NCBI RefSeq assembly: GCF_019131995.1
Contig: NZ_JAHONA010000041.1
Span: 1 to 13,121, forward strand
Reading direction: 5' to 3'
Origin: Collinsella aerofaciens
GTDB taxonomy: Bacteria > Actinomycetota > Coriobacteriia > Coriobacteriales > Coriobacteriaceae
Length of the DNA: 13,121 nucleotides
Of the stretch, positions 5,970 to 12,012 are shown piece by piece. Position 1 is the stretch's first letter. Each line of letters starts with the position of its first letter. A program made the translations under genes and the position numbers. The notes under the pieces are model-generated. The model was not told where the DNA came from and did not search any database. It saw only the letters and a program-made list of their open reading frames with translations.

Positions 5970-7136
5970 TTAAGCGGTGAAGGGGTGAATCGTCACACCC
6001 TTGACCACGCGGTTGACCGTGCCGGTGGGGCTCGGCGTATCGGGCGTGTTGCCCACGCGCACGGAGTTGAGCAGGCTGATAGCCTGGGCAAACATCACGA
6101 ACGGCAGGGCAAGGTAGCCCTCGGGAAGCGCCTCGTAGCCCTTAAAGGTGAAGGACTCGCCCTCGTAGACGGTAGCGCCATCCTGCTGAACGGCAACGGT
6201 GTGCTGAGCGATCTTGTCGCCACCGATCTCGTTGAGGATGTCGATGTCGTACTGACGGGTGTAGGCGTCGTTGTTGACGAACACGAAGACGAGCGTCTTA
6301 TCGTCGACGAAGGACTTAGGTCCGTGACGATAGCCCATGGAAGTGTCGTAGGAAGTAGCGACCAGACCGTGAGCGAGCTCGAGGATCTTGAGCTGGCTCT
6401 CCTGGGCAAGGCCACCGAAGGAGCCAGAACCCAAGTAGGTCACGCGGTTGAAGTCGCCAGCCAGGTAATCGGCGATCTCGGTCTCACGGGAGATGACCTC
6501 CTCGCCCATCTTGGCGATGGTCTCGACCCACTCGGCCTTCTGCTCATCGGAAGCCTCGTCAAAGATAAGGGTAGAGAGCAGGGTCATGCAGGTGTAGGAA
6601 CCGGTCATGGCGAAGCCCTTGTCGTTGGCGCGCGGAATGAGCAGCGTCAGCGCGTTGGGATCATCGGCAGACTCGACGGCGAGCTTACCCTCGGGAGCGC
6701 AGGTGATGTTGAGGAACTTGACGTTATGGACGAGCTCCTTGGCAACGGCAACGGCGGCAAGGCTCTCGGGGCTGTTGCCAGAGCGGGCAAAGGAAACCAC
6801 GAGCGTGGGATCCTCGGCGCGCAGGAAGTCGCGCGGCGCGCTCACGATGTCGGTCGTGGCGATGGGCTTAAAGTCGTAGAGATCAGTGTTGCCAGCGTGA
6901 CGCAGGTACGGAGCGCAGGTATCGCCAACGTAGTCGGACGTACCGGCACCGGTGAAGACAACGGACAGACGGCCCTCGCCCATAGCGCGAGCCTCGGCCA
7001 GGAAGGCCTCGATGGCCTCCTTGTTCTCGCGATAGATGTTGAGCGTATCACGCCAAAGCTCGGGCTGCTGAGCAATCTCGGCCGTGGTGATCTGGGCGCC
7101 GAGCTCGGTGAGCTCCTCGACACTCTTCTCGAACAT
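5970..7136 (-). CDS. agaS: Galactosamine-6-phosphate deaminase/isomerase, SIS domain (AgaS type)
   Basis: This 388-residue, two-SIS-domain sugar-phosphate isomerase matches the AgaS family in length and motifs. It has the N-terminal EIAQQPELW, then FTGAGTSDYVGD (61-72) and SFARSGNSPESLA (115-127) as phosphosugar-binding loops of the first SIS domain. GYRHGPKSFVDD lies in the second SIS domain, and the C-terminus includes NTPDTPSPTGTVNRV. AgaS deaminates and isomerises galactosamine-6-phosphate to tagatose-6-phosphate plus ammonia, in the cytoplasm. This links the NagA-type product to the LacC-type kinase. A purine-rich AGAGAGG site lies nine bases before the ATG. The gene follows gntR after 114 bases containing a TATAAT -10 box and an operator-like palindrome, so it probably has its own regulated promoter. 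A strong terminator follows it. Confidence 0.93.
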   Translation of the reverse strand: MFEKSVEELTELGAQITTAEIAQQPELWRDTLNIYRENKEAIEAFLAEARAMGEGRLSVVFTGAGTSDYVGDTCAPYLRHAGNTDLYDFKPIATTDIVSAPRDFLRAEDPTLVVSFARSGNSPESLAAVAVAKELVHNVKFLNITCAPEGKLAVESADDPNALTLLIPRANDKGFAMTGSYTCMTLLSTLIFDEASDEQKAEWVETIAKMGEEVISRETEIADYLAGDFNRVTYLGSGSFGGLAQESQLKILELAHGLVATSYDTSMGYRHGPKSFVDDKTLVFVFVNNDAYTRQYDIDILNEIGGDKIAQHTVAVQQDGATVYEGESFTFKGYEALPEGYLALPFVMFAQAISLLNSVRVGNTPDTPSPTGTVNRVVKGVTIHPFTA

Positions 7137-7175
7137 TTCTAATACCTCTCTCTAGAAGTAATCCTCTGACGTGCA

Positions 7176-7204
7176 ATTATACACTTCGGTTGGTTATCTG
7201 GTAG
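7176..7204 (-). promoter_or_regulatory. Promoter of agaS
   Basis: On the minus strand a perfect TATAAT lies at 7181-7176, about 40 bases before the agaS start codon. The -35 position (around 7199-7204) reads CTACCA, far from consensus, and is covered by the CTGGTAGTAACCAG operator-like site. This arrangement suits repression by occlusion of the -35 region, or a weak promoter needing activation. Confidence 0.55.
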
Positions 7205-7211
7205 TAACCAG
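7198..7211. promoter_or_regulatory. Predicted GntR-family operator upstream of agaS
   Basis: CTGGTAGTAACCAG has CTGGT/ACCAG arms around a four-base centre. Its first 13 bases occur identically at 11491-11503 upstream of the PTS operon. The TGGT...ACCA layout resembles operators of DasR/NagR(YvoA)-type GntR/HutC regulators, and such a regulator is encoded just upstream. An overlapping TGGTTA/TAACCA pair (7191-7196, 7205-7210) widens the site. Confidence 0.6.
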
Positions 7212-7250
7212 TTAAATGCAAAGAATCATCATATGGAAACGATGCGAACA

Positions 7251-7982
7251 CTAGTCGCTACGCTGGTGGTAAACCTTGTATTTAAACTGATCGGCACGAG
7301 CAACCGAGAGTGTATACTCCACAACCTCGTTTGACTCGTTATACGTAGTCCTGACCAAATCGAGCACAGGCGAGCCCTCGACAATTCCCAAAAGGTGGGC
7401 ATCGGTGGGACGGGCTATGCTCGCATAGAACTCCTCTTCGGCCACGCGAATCTTTTGCTGAAAGTCCTGCTCAATCACATCGTAAAGCGGCTTACGCTCC
7501 AGCAGTGGTCGCTTTAGGGACAGAAATTGACGAACCGGTAGATAGCTGCGTTCGACCATCATGGGCATGTTGTCGGCAGAACGAAGGCGCTTGAGCTTAA
7601 AAATGCGATCACCGATACGCAATCCCATATGCTCGGCCAGATTCTTATCGGCCTCCATCTCGCAAAAATCGAGAATCGTGGTCTCGGGGTCGCGACCCAT
7701 CGCGCGCATCTGCTCGGTAAAGCTGTAGGACTGCATAAGATTGGTTGCTTTTGCCGAACGGTCGGTCACAAATGTACCGCGACCGTGCTGCCGAACCACC
7801 AGTCCTAAACGCTCCAGTTCCTGCAGAGCCAGGCGCACCGTGGTGCGCGAGAGACCATAGCGCTCCGAAAGTTCGCGCTCGGAAGGAATCATGTCGCCGG
7901 CATGATATTCATGGTCAATCTTTTCGGTCAGAATATCGACCAGCTGATCGTAAAGGGGCTGTTTGCGCGCTCCGATCGCCAT
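7251..7982 (-). CDS. GntR/HutC family transcriptional regulator (NagR/AgaR-like)
   Basis: This 243-residue protein has the two-domain layout of the HutC subfamily. A GntR winged helix covers about residues 5-72: IPSERELSERYGLSRTTVRL is the helix-turn-helix and RQHGRGTFV the wing. A UTRA effector-binding domain follows from about 90 to 235 and includes ERSYLPV and the SPVLDLVRTTYNE segment. UTRA regulators of this type respond to phosphorylated amino sugars such as GlcNAc-6-P or GlcN-6-P. Its place between the PTS genes and agaS suggests it represses this locus through the CTGGTAGTAACCA sites and is released by an amino-sugar phosphate. The ATG at 7982 follows GGGAGG by five bases. It has its own promoter, with inverted-repeat arms around the -10 box. 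Confidence 0.9.
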   Translation of the reverse strand: MAIGARKQPLYDQLVDILTEKIDHEYHAGDMIPSERELSERYGLSRTTVRLALQELERLGLVVRQHGRGTFVTDRSAKATNLMQSYSFTEQMRAMGRDPETTILDFCEMEADKNLAEHMGLRIGDRIFKLKRLRSADNMPMMVERSYLPVRQFLSLKRPLLERKPLYDVIEQDFQQKIRVAEEEFYASIARPTDAHLLGIVEGSPVLDLVRTTYNESNEVVEYTLSVARADQFKYKVYHQRSD

Positions 7983-8020
7983 CCTATCCTCCCTTTTGCT
8001 CGAATTCGGCTAACTACCTA

Positions 8021-8051
8021 GGGTGTTAAGCATTATCAGTCTGCAACACCC
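8021..8051. promoter_or_regulatory. Inverted repeat around the gntR -10 box
   Basis: GGGTGTT (8021-8027) and AACACCC (8045-8051) are perfect 7-bp arms separated by 17 bases that contain the predicted gntR -10 box. The sequence differs from the CTGGT-type sites, so it may be an operator for another protein or a leader hairpin. Confidence 0.45.
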
Positions 8052-8061
8052 GAATCATCAA
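8032..8061 (-). promoter_or_regulatory. Promoter of the gntR gene
   Basis: On the minus strand the -35 box TTGATG (8061-8056) and the -10 box GATAAT (8037-8032) are separated by 18 bases. The predicted start lies about 45 bases upstream of the gntR ATG. Confidence 0.55.
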
Positions 8062-8101
8062 GAAAACAAAAGCCGCGCGCTCTTTCGAGCACGCGGCTTT
8101 T
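8061..8101 (-). terminator. Terminator at the end of the PTS operon
   Basis: AAAAGCCGCGCGCTC (8068-8082), a TTTC loop and GAGCACGCGGCTTTT (8087-8101) form a 15-bp stem with one mismatch or wobble. It is followed on the minus strand by GTTTTCTT. It lies 66 bases after the EIID stop and separates the PTS operon from gntR. Its tail overlaps the gntR -35 box. Confidence 0.9.
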
Positions 8102-8125
8102 AACATACACATGGCTTAAGGGGTC

Positions 8126-8154
8126 GGGGTGTGAGCCGCGTAGGGACACACCCC
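8126..8154. repeat. Second hairpin after the EIID gene
   Basis: GGGGTGTG (8126-8133) and CACACCCC (8147-8154) form a perfect 8-bp stem with a 13-base loop. It sits between the EIID stop and the main terminator and has no T-run. It may stabilise the 3' end of the PTS mRNA. Confidence 0.5.
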
Positions 8155-8167
8155 TCAAGCTAGAGCC

Positions 8168-9250
8168 TTACCAGATGCTCGGCCAGAGACCAAGCGGGCC
8201 AGCGCCCAGGATGCCAAGGACGAAGAGCAGGAGAATGCCCTTGGTCGGGGTCCAGCTGTGCTTAGCGAACATGTAGTAAAGCAGCAGCGTAAGCATAAGC
8301 GGGACGAGCTTCGGGACGATGGTGTTGAGGGTGTCGGCAACAGAGAAGTTGACCGGATCCTCGGTAACGGTGCCGTAGGTCACGGACTCCATGCCGTTAC
8401 CCAGATCGGTGACGCCGCACTCGACAGCGTTGCCGTCGGCATCGGAAGCGGTAAGGGCGTTGCCGTCCTTATCGGTCATGGCGATGGTACCGGCCTCAGC
8501 GGTCTCGGTATCGATGCCCTCCATACCGGTGAAGTTCTCGGCCTCCTTCTCGGAGACGATCACGGTATTGGCAGAGAGGCCACGAGTGGTGCCGTTGGGA
8601 ATCTGCAGGTTGATCTGGGTGCCACCCATGGTGACGACCAGGCAACCGACAACGAAGACGCCCATGATGGAAGCGGCACGCGTGAAAGCCTGCATGTTGG
8701 CAGTCAGAGCGTCAATAGCGCTGGTGCCAAGCTTGTAGGACCAGTTCATGAGCCAGAAGCGCAGAGCGAACTGGACGGCGTTGAAGATCACCAGGAAGAT
8801 GATCGGCGCAGCGGCGTTGCCGTTGATGGCCATGTTGGAGGTGATGCCGGCCGTGATAGGCACGAGCGTCAGCCAGAACAGGGCGTCACCGATACCACCG
8901 AGCGGGCCCATTGCGGCGACGCGGACAGCGCGGATCGTGGGGATGTCAACCTTGTTCTGCTCGAGCGAAAGCACGATGCCCATAACAAAGGTGACGAGGA
9001 ACGGGTGGGTGTTGAAGAACTCCAGGTTGTGGCTCATGGAAGCCGCAAGATCGTTCTTGTTGGTGTGGATCTTCTCCAGACCGGGGATGATGGAGTAGAG
9101 CCAGCCAGCGGCCTGCATACGCTCGTAGTTGAACGAGGCCTGCAGGAAGCAGGAGCGCCAAGCCATCTTGTTGAGGGTCTTCTGGTCGAGCTGCGGAGCA
9201 GGAGTGAGATCCTCGTAGTGCTCCGGGATCACATACTCATTAGATGCCAT
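8168..9250 (-). CDS. PTS mannose/fructose/sorbose-family EIID component, long form
   Basis: EIID is a membrane half of the mannose-family PTS transporter and works with EIIC. The N-terminal part carries family hallmarks: KMAWRSCFLQASFNYERMQAAGW (about residues 28-50), HPFL (82-85) and MGPLGGIGDALFW (114-126). Membrane segments follow up to about residue 210, and a last hydrophobic block covers 310-350. An upstream in-frame start exists, but the ATG at 9250 is chosen because GGAGG lies ten bases before it and MASNEYVIPEHYEDLT suits the family; it overlaps the end of the EIIC gene. At 360 residues it is clearly longer than the usual 265-300. The extra 60-80 residues form a soluble, acidic, Thr/Glu/Asp-rich loop at about 218-300. 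It is the last gene of the operon. Confidence 0.92.
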   Translation of the reverse strand: MASNEYVIPEHYEDLTPAPQLDQKTLNKMAWRSCFLQASFNYERMQAAGWLYSIIPGLEKIHTNKNDLAASMSHNLEFFNTHPFLVTFVMGIVLSLEQNKVDIPTIRAVRVAAMGPLGGIGDALFWLTLVPITAGITSNMAINGNAAAPIIFLVIFNAVQFALRFWLMNWSYKLGTSAIDALTANMQAFTRAASIMGVFVVGCLVVTMGGTQINLQIPNGTTRGLSANTVIVSEKEAENFTGMEGIDTETAEAGTIAMTDKDGNALTASDADGNAVECGVTDLGNGMESVTYGTVTEDPVNFSVADTLNTIVPKLVPLMLTLLLYYMFAKHSWTPTKGILLLFVLGILGAGPLGLWPSIW

Positions 9251-10040
9251 CTTCGAAGTCACCTCCGTCAGAAACAGCTGCACCCTTCAGCTCGGTCTGC
9301 TGCTGGAAGTCCCAGAAAGCGATGCCGAAGCCGATGAGAGCGAGGATGAGCAGGGCAGGGGTTGCCAGAGAATCGTTGGCAACGGTGATGAGCGCGAGGC
9401 CAAAGCCCATGAGGAAGAAGCCCCACATATCGCGGTTCATCATAACCTTGAGCAGGACGGCGAAGCCGACGAAGCGCATCATGCCGCCTGCAGCGGAGAG
9501 ACCGGTCTGCAGCCAAGTCGGGATGGCGGAAGCGATGGTCTGACCGATGGTAGCGCCAGCGATGAAGAACAGGGTGACGACGACAGCGAAGATCAGGCCG
9601 AGCAGAGCCATGGCGAAGTAGTTCAGACGCTCGATACCCTTGGTGTCAGCGTTGTGAGCCATGTTGTCCGCAGAGGACATGAGCGGCGACATAAGCGTGA
9701 AGACCAGGGTAACGCCGAGCTGACCAAGCAGAGCGAACGGAATGGCAAGGCCGACTGCCGCGTTGGGCTCGAGGCCCGTGGCGATAGCGAGAATGGCTGC
9801 CATGATGCCGCCGATAACGGCGTTAGGCGGCTGAGCACCTCCGATCGGCATGTTGCCGATCGTCATGAGCTGATAAGTACCACCCACGAGAAGACCGGTG
9901 TTGAGGTCGCCAAGGATAAGACCGATGACGGCGCCGGTGACGATGGGCTGATAGAGAGACTCGAGGAAGTTAAACTGGTCGATTGCCGCGACGAACGTGA
10001 CGATGAAGACCAGAGCGACCTGGAAGATCGTGTATTCCAT
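9240..10040 (-). CDS. PTS mannose/sorbose-family EIIC component
   Basis: This 266-residue polytopic membrane protein has the same length as E. coli ManY. It shows the family pattern QPIVTGAVIGLILGDLNTGL (about 31-50), GGTYQLMTIGNMPIGGAQPP (53-72) and long hydrophobic helices throughout. Together with EIID it forms the sugar-translocating channel in the cytoplasmic membrane. The ATG at 10040 has AGGAGGAG six bases upstream, one of the strongest ribosome binding sites in the window. The stop codon lies 11 bases inside the start of EIID, so translation of the two is probably coupled. The gene begins 90 bases after the EIIB stop, across a small hairpin. The substrate is inferred from neighbours to be an amino sugar such as GalNAc or galactosamine. 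Confidence 0.93.
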   Translation of the reverse strand: MEYTIFQVALVFIVTFVAAIDQFNFLESLYQPIVTGAVIGLILGDLNTGLLVGGTYQLMTIGNMPIGGAQPPNAVIGGIMAAILAIATGLEPNAAVGLAIPFALLGQLGVTLVFTLMSPLMSSADNMAHNADTKGIERLNYFAMALLGLIFAVVVTLFFIAGATIGQTIASAIPTWLQTGLSAAGGMMRFVGFAVLLKVMMNRDMWGFFLMGFGLALITVANDSLATPALLILALIGFGIAFWDFQQQTELKGAAVSDGGDFEDGI

Positions 10041-10092
10041 CTTGCTCCTCCTTTCAAAATGTATGTACGCACTTTGGATTTCACGTACAGAA

Positions 10093-10114
10093 TGTCAGGG
10101 TTTCAATCCTGACA
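10093..10114. repeat. Hairpin in the EIIB-EIIC intergenic gap
   Basis: TGTCAGG (10093-10099) and CCTGACA (10108-10114) form a perfect 7-bp stem with an 8-base loop, inside the largest gap of the PTS operon. It has no T-run, so it is more likely an mRNA processing or stability element than a terminator. Confidence 0.5.
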
Positions 10115-10130
10115 ACGTGGATCACGAGGA

Positions 10131-10613
10131 TTACGAGAAGAGCTTGCTCGTGTCCTCAACAGGCGTGCTCGGAACGCGCCTGATCTCCAACTCCACCCCC
10201 AATTCCTGCAGCTCTTTAAACGCAGCGACATCCTCGTCGTTAACTGCGACGGAGGTGGCGACTTGGCGCTTTCCTTCCGACATGTGCATGTTGCCGATGT
10301 TTACCTTCTTTATAGGCACACCGCCCTTGACGAGCGTAAGCACGTCTTCCGGTGTTTCGGCCACGATGAAGATCTTCTGGCGCGGGCTCGCCTTGCCGAT
10401 GACGTCGATGGTCTTCTGCAGGGAGAAGAAACGCGTAGCGACGCCGGTGGGAGCGGCCATCTTCATGAGGTTCTGGCGCATGGTATTGGTCGACACGTCG
10501 TCGTTGGCGACGAGGATGAGGTTGGAGCCCAGAGTGGAGTTCCACTGGGTGGCAACCTGACCATGAACCAGTCGGTTATCGATGCGGGTAAGAAGAATGT
10601 TGGGTTCTGCCAT
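10131..10613 (-). CDS. PTS mannose/sorbose-family EIIB component
   Basis: EIIB is the cytoplasmic domain that takes phosphate from EIIA and passes it to the incoming sugar. The 160-residue product has normal EIIB length. It begins MAEPNILLTRIDNRLVHGQV, where His17 in the RIDxRLVHGQV motif is the phosphorylated residue. Further family features are LILVANDDVSTN (32-43), QKIFIVAETPEDVLTLVKGG and VNIGNMHMSEGKRQ. Such IIB proteins serve mannose, sorbose, GalNAc and galactosamine systems, and the agaS/nagA/lacC context favours the amino sugars. The ATG at 10613 follows AAGGAAG by nine bases. It lies 36 bases after the YajC-like stop and is encoded as a separate protein rather than fused to EIIA. 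Confidence 0.93.
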   Translation of the reverse strand: MAEPNILLTRIDNRLVHGQVATQWNSTLGSNLILVANDDVSTNTMRQNLMKMAAPTGVATRFFSLQKTIDVIGKASPRQKIFIVAETPEDVLTLVKGGVPIKKVNIGNMHMSEGKRQVATSVAVNDEDVAAFKELQELGVELEIRRVPSTPVEDTSKLFS

Positions 10614-10649
10614 GTTGATCAGCTTCCTTTCGTTATTTGCTGACGACAG

Positions 10650-10931
10650 TTACTTGATCTCCTGAATCGCGTAACGCGAAACATCTACGACGGCTCCGGA
10701 TCGGACTTTGATCTGGACCTTTTCGCCTTCGATGCCTTTGACGGTTCCGTAGATACCGCCGGCGAAAAGAACCTCCTGACCCGGCTTGAGCTCGGTGTGC
10801 AGCTCCTTGAAGTACTTCTGCTTCTTCTTCATGTTGATTTGCGACCAGATGGTGTAAATCAAGCCCATGATGACAAGCAGGCCTAAAAGGGCGACCGAGG
10901 AGCTCAGAACGTTGGCTCCGAAATCGGCCAT
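10650..10931 (-). CDS. yajC: YajC family protein embedded in the PTS operon
   Basis: The 93-residue product has one N-terminal membrane helix (about residues 9-29, VLSSSVALLGLLVIMGLIYT). A basic KKKQKYF stretch and the conserved YajC domain segment PGQEVLFAGGIYGTVKGIEG (50-69) follow. YajC is normally an accessory subunit of the SecDF translocase. Similar small YajC-like genes occur inside mannose-family PTS operons of streptococci that use host amino sugars, so this placement has precedent, but its role there is not established to my knowledge. Its ATG overlaps the EIIA stop codon by one base (TAATG), implying translational coupling. It may assist insertion or assembly of EIIC/EIID. Whether the genome has a second, housekeeping yajC cannot be seen here. 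Confidence 0.88.
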   Translation of the reverse strand: MADFGANVLSSSVALLGLLVIMGLIYTIWSQINMKKKQKYFKELHTELKPGQEVLFAGGIYGTVKGIEGEKVQIKVRSGAVVDVSRYAIQEIK

Positions 10932-11374
10932 TAGATGCCGTCCTCGTCGCCGAAAATATCCTCTTCCTCGGCTCCAGCAACAGAAGCGACCGTCTGGGCG
11001 GTGATGCCCGTCTGGCCAACGGTCACGGCCTGCTCGCCAAGCTCGGCGAGCGTGGCGTTACCGCGGAGGAACAGAAGCTCGATAACCATGGGAAGGTTGG
11101 TGCCAGTCAGAACCTCGACGTTGTCGACATCCTGGGCAATCATCATCGACTGATTGAAGGGGGTACCACCGAGCAGGTCGGTAAAGACGAGCACGCCATC
11201 GCACTCCTCGCGCATGGCGGTGATGGCGGCGCGGAGATCCTCACCGTAGGAGGCAGCCTGGTCGCCCTCAAAAGGAACGACGGTAAAAGCGGGCTGGTCG
11301 CCAGCGACCATAGCGATAGCGCTTGCAAGGCCGGGGGCGAACTGTCCATGACCGGTAAGAATAAAGCCAACCAT
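10931..11374 (-). CDS. PTS mannose/sorbose-family EIIA component
   Basis: EIIA receives phosphate from HPr and passes it to EIIB in the cytoplasm. The 147-residue product has the normal size for a free-standing IIA domain. It starts MVGFILTGHGQFAPGLASAI, with His9 in the TGHG motif as the phosphorylation site. The second family signature VLVFTDLLGGTPFNQS lies at about 61-76. The acidic C-terminus (AEEEDIFGDEDGI) is an extra tail with no known function. It is the first gene of the PTS operon. The ribosome binding site GGAAGGG lies about nine bases before the ATG and is partly inside a potential leader hairpin (11385-11427). A predicted GntR operator lies about 120 bp upstream of the start. Confidence 0.93.
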   Translation of the reverse strand: MVGFILTGHGQFAPGLASAIAMVAGDQPAFTVVPFEGDQAASYGEDLRAAITAMREECDGVLVFTDLLGGTPFNQSMMIAQDVDNVEVLTGTNLPMVIELLFLRGNATLAELGEQAVTVGQTGITAQTVASVAGAEEEDIFGDEDGI

Positions 11375-11384
11375 TCAAATTTCC

Positions 11385-11427
11385 CTTCCGAAGGTGTGTA
11401 CGATCTGAGTTCGATGGTTTTCGGAAG
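11385..11427 (-). promoter_or_regulatory. Leader hairpin covering the EIIA ribosome binding site
   Basis: In the minus-strand mRNA, CTTCCGAA (11427-11420) can pair perfectly with TTCGGAAG (11392-11385) across a 27-base loop. The second arm overlaps the GGAAGGG ribosome binding site of the first PTS gene. This could limit translation of EIIA unless the loop is opened. The stem is only 8 bp, so the idea is tentative. Confidence 0.4.
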
Positions 11428-11472
11428 CCAGCGGGCGGGTGCCCTTAAAGCTTCTTGGAAAGCGTTCTTTGA

Positions 11473-11485
11473 AGACCAGTGGTCT
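11473..11485. promoter_or_regulatory. Palindrome next to the PTS operator
   Basis: AGACCAGTGGTCT has perfect 6-bp arms, AGACCA and TGGTCT, around one central base. Its centre is 18 bp from the centre of the CTGGTAGTAACCA site. The ACCA/TGGT units suggest a second binding site for the same GntR-type regulator. Confidence 0.45.
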
Positions 11486-11490
11486 CTCAA

Positions 11491-11503
11491 CTGGTAGTAA
11501 CCA
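11491..11503. promoter_or_regulatory. Predicted GntR-family operator upstream of the PTS operon
   Basis: CTGGTAGTAACCA is identical to the first 13 bases of the agaS operator at 7198-7211. A 13-base identity between two promoter regions flanking the same regulator gene is strong evidence for a shared regulatory site. A related half-site AACCAGT (11780-11786, also at 7206-7212) occurs farther upstream. Confidence 0.6.
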
Positions 11504-11520
11504 CGTGACGTGTTGTTGTC

Positions 11521-11550
11521 ACTATATCACCACAGAAGAGGTCGCTTTCG
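11521..11550 (-). promoter_or_regulatory. Weak candidate promoter of the PTS operon
   Basis: On the minus strand TATAGT (11526-11521) is a reasonable -10 box, but the -35 region around 11544-11550 (GAAAGC/CGAAAG) is poor. The predicted start near 11514 would place the CTGGTAGTAACCA site just downstream, suitable for repression. A promoter farther upstream is not excluded. Confidence 0.3.
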
Positions 11551-11635
11551 TTGATTCATACAGTAAAACGTTTTTGCACCGCTCACGGCAAAAAATCGAC
11601 CGTTTACCGCTCGTTAACACTTCTACCTGCGGTTT

Positions 11636-11649
11636 TGAAACCGTTTCGA
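11636..11649. promoter_or_regulatory. Near-match to a catabolite (cre) / LacI-family operator
   Basis: TGAAACCGTTTCGA fits the cre pattern TGnAAnCGnTnnCA at all fixed positions but one. It contains the near-palindrome GAAACCGTTTC. Its place upstream of a sugar PTS operon suits carbon control. Coriobacteriia may use other LacI-family proteins in place of CcpA, so the binding protein is unknown. Confidence 0.35.
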
Positions 11650-11797
11650 AATGATTGGGCGAGAGATCGGAACTTTCTTTGCGTCTAAACAACGCAGGGC
11701 GGCTAAAAATAGCGTGTGGAAAAAATGCAGGTCATTGTGAAGATTTATGAATTGGTCTTTTTGACTTAATACCAGTTAGAACCAGTGTAGAGATTAT

Positions 11798-11827
11798 CGG
11801 TGAACGGTAGTTTTCGACCGTTCACCG
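11798..11827. repeat. Strong inverted repeat in the PTS/DUF2975 intergenic region
   Basis: CGGTGAACGGT (11798-11808) and ACCGTTCACCG (11817-11827) are perfect 11-bp arms with an 8-base loop. No T-run follows on either strand and no gene ends here, so an operator or structured element is more likely than a terminator. Confidence 0.7.
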
Positions 11828-12012
11828 GTTATTTGCAATCGTTTTCAGCCGTTTTCCTAGATGAATTGGGGAGACCCGATGAAGCACCTGCGCGATCACG
11901 GGAAGTTTTGGCATTTGCCCTCATCCCCCGCGCGCCAAACTCCGGCATCCAAAATGAGCTAATAGCTCACGCTAATCGTTTTCAATCATCACTTACTCAG
12001 TATCCGAAATTA

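Noticed and set aside
4745..5980. 411-codon open frame on the plus strand
   Set aside because: It lies antisense over nagA, whose motifs and length are clear. Its Gly/Ala/Val/His/Asp-rich product is typical of a shadow frame in GC-rich coding DNA.
5985..7142. 385-codon open frame on the plus strand
   Set aside because: It is antisense to agaS and has no recognisable domain. It is a shadow of the real gene.
8258..9337. 359-codon open frame on the plus strand
   Set aside because: It is antisense to EIID, rich in His, Gly and Asp and without motifs. It is a shadow frame.
11561..11576. AAAACGTTTT core as a cre site
   Set aside because: Only the central palindrome fits. The outer TG and CA positions of the cre pattern do not match, so it is noted only as a LacI-like core.
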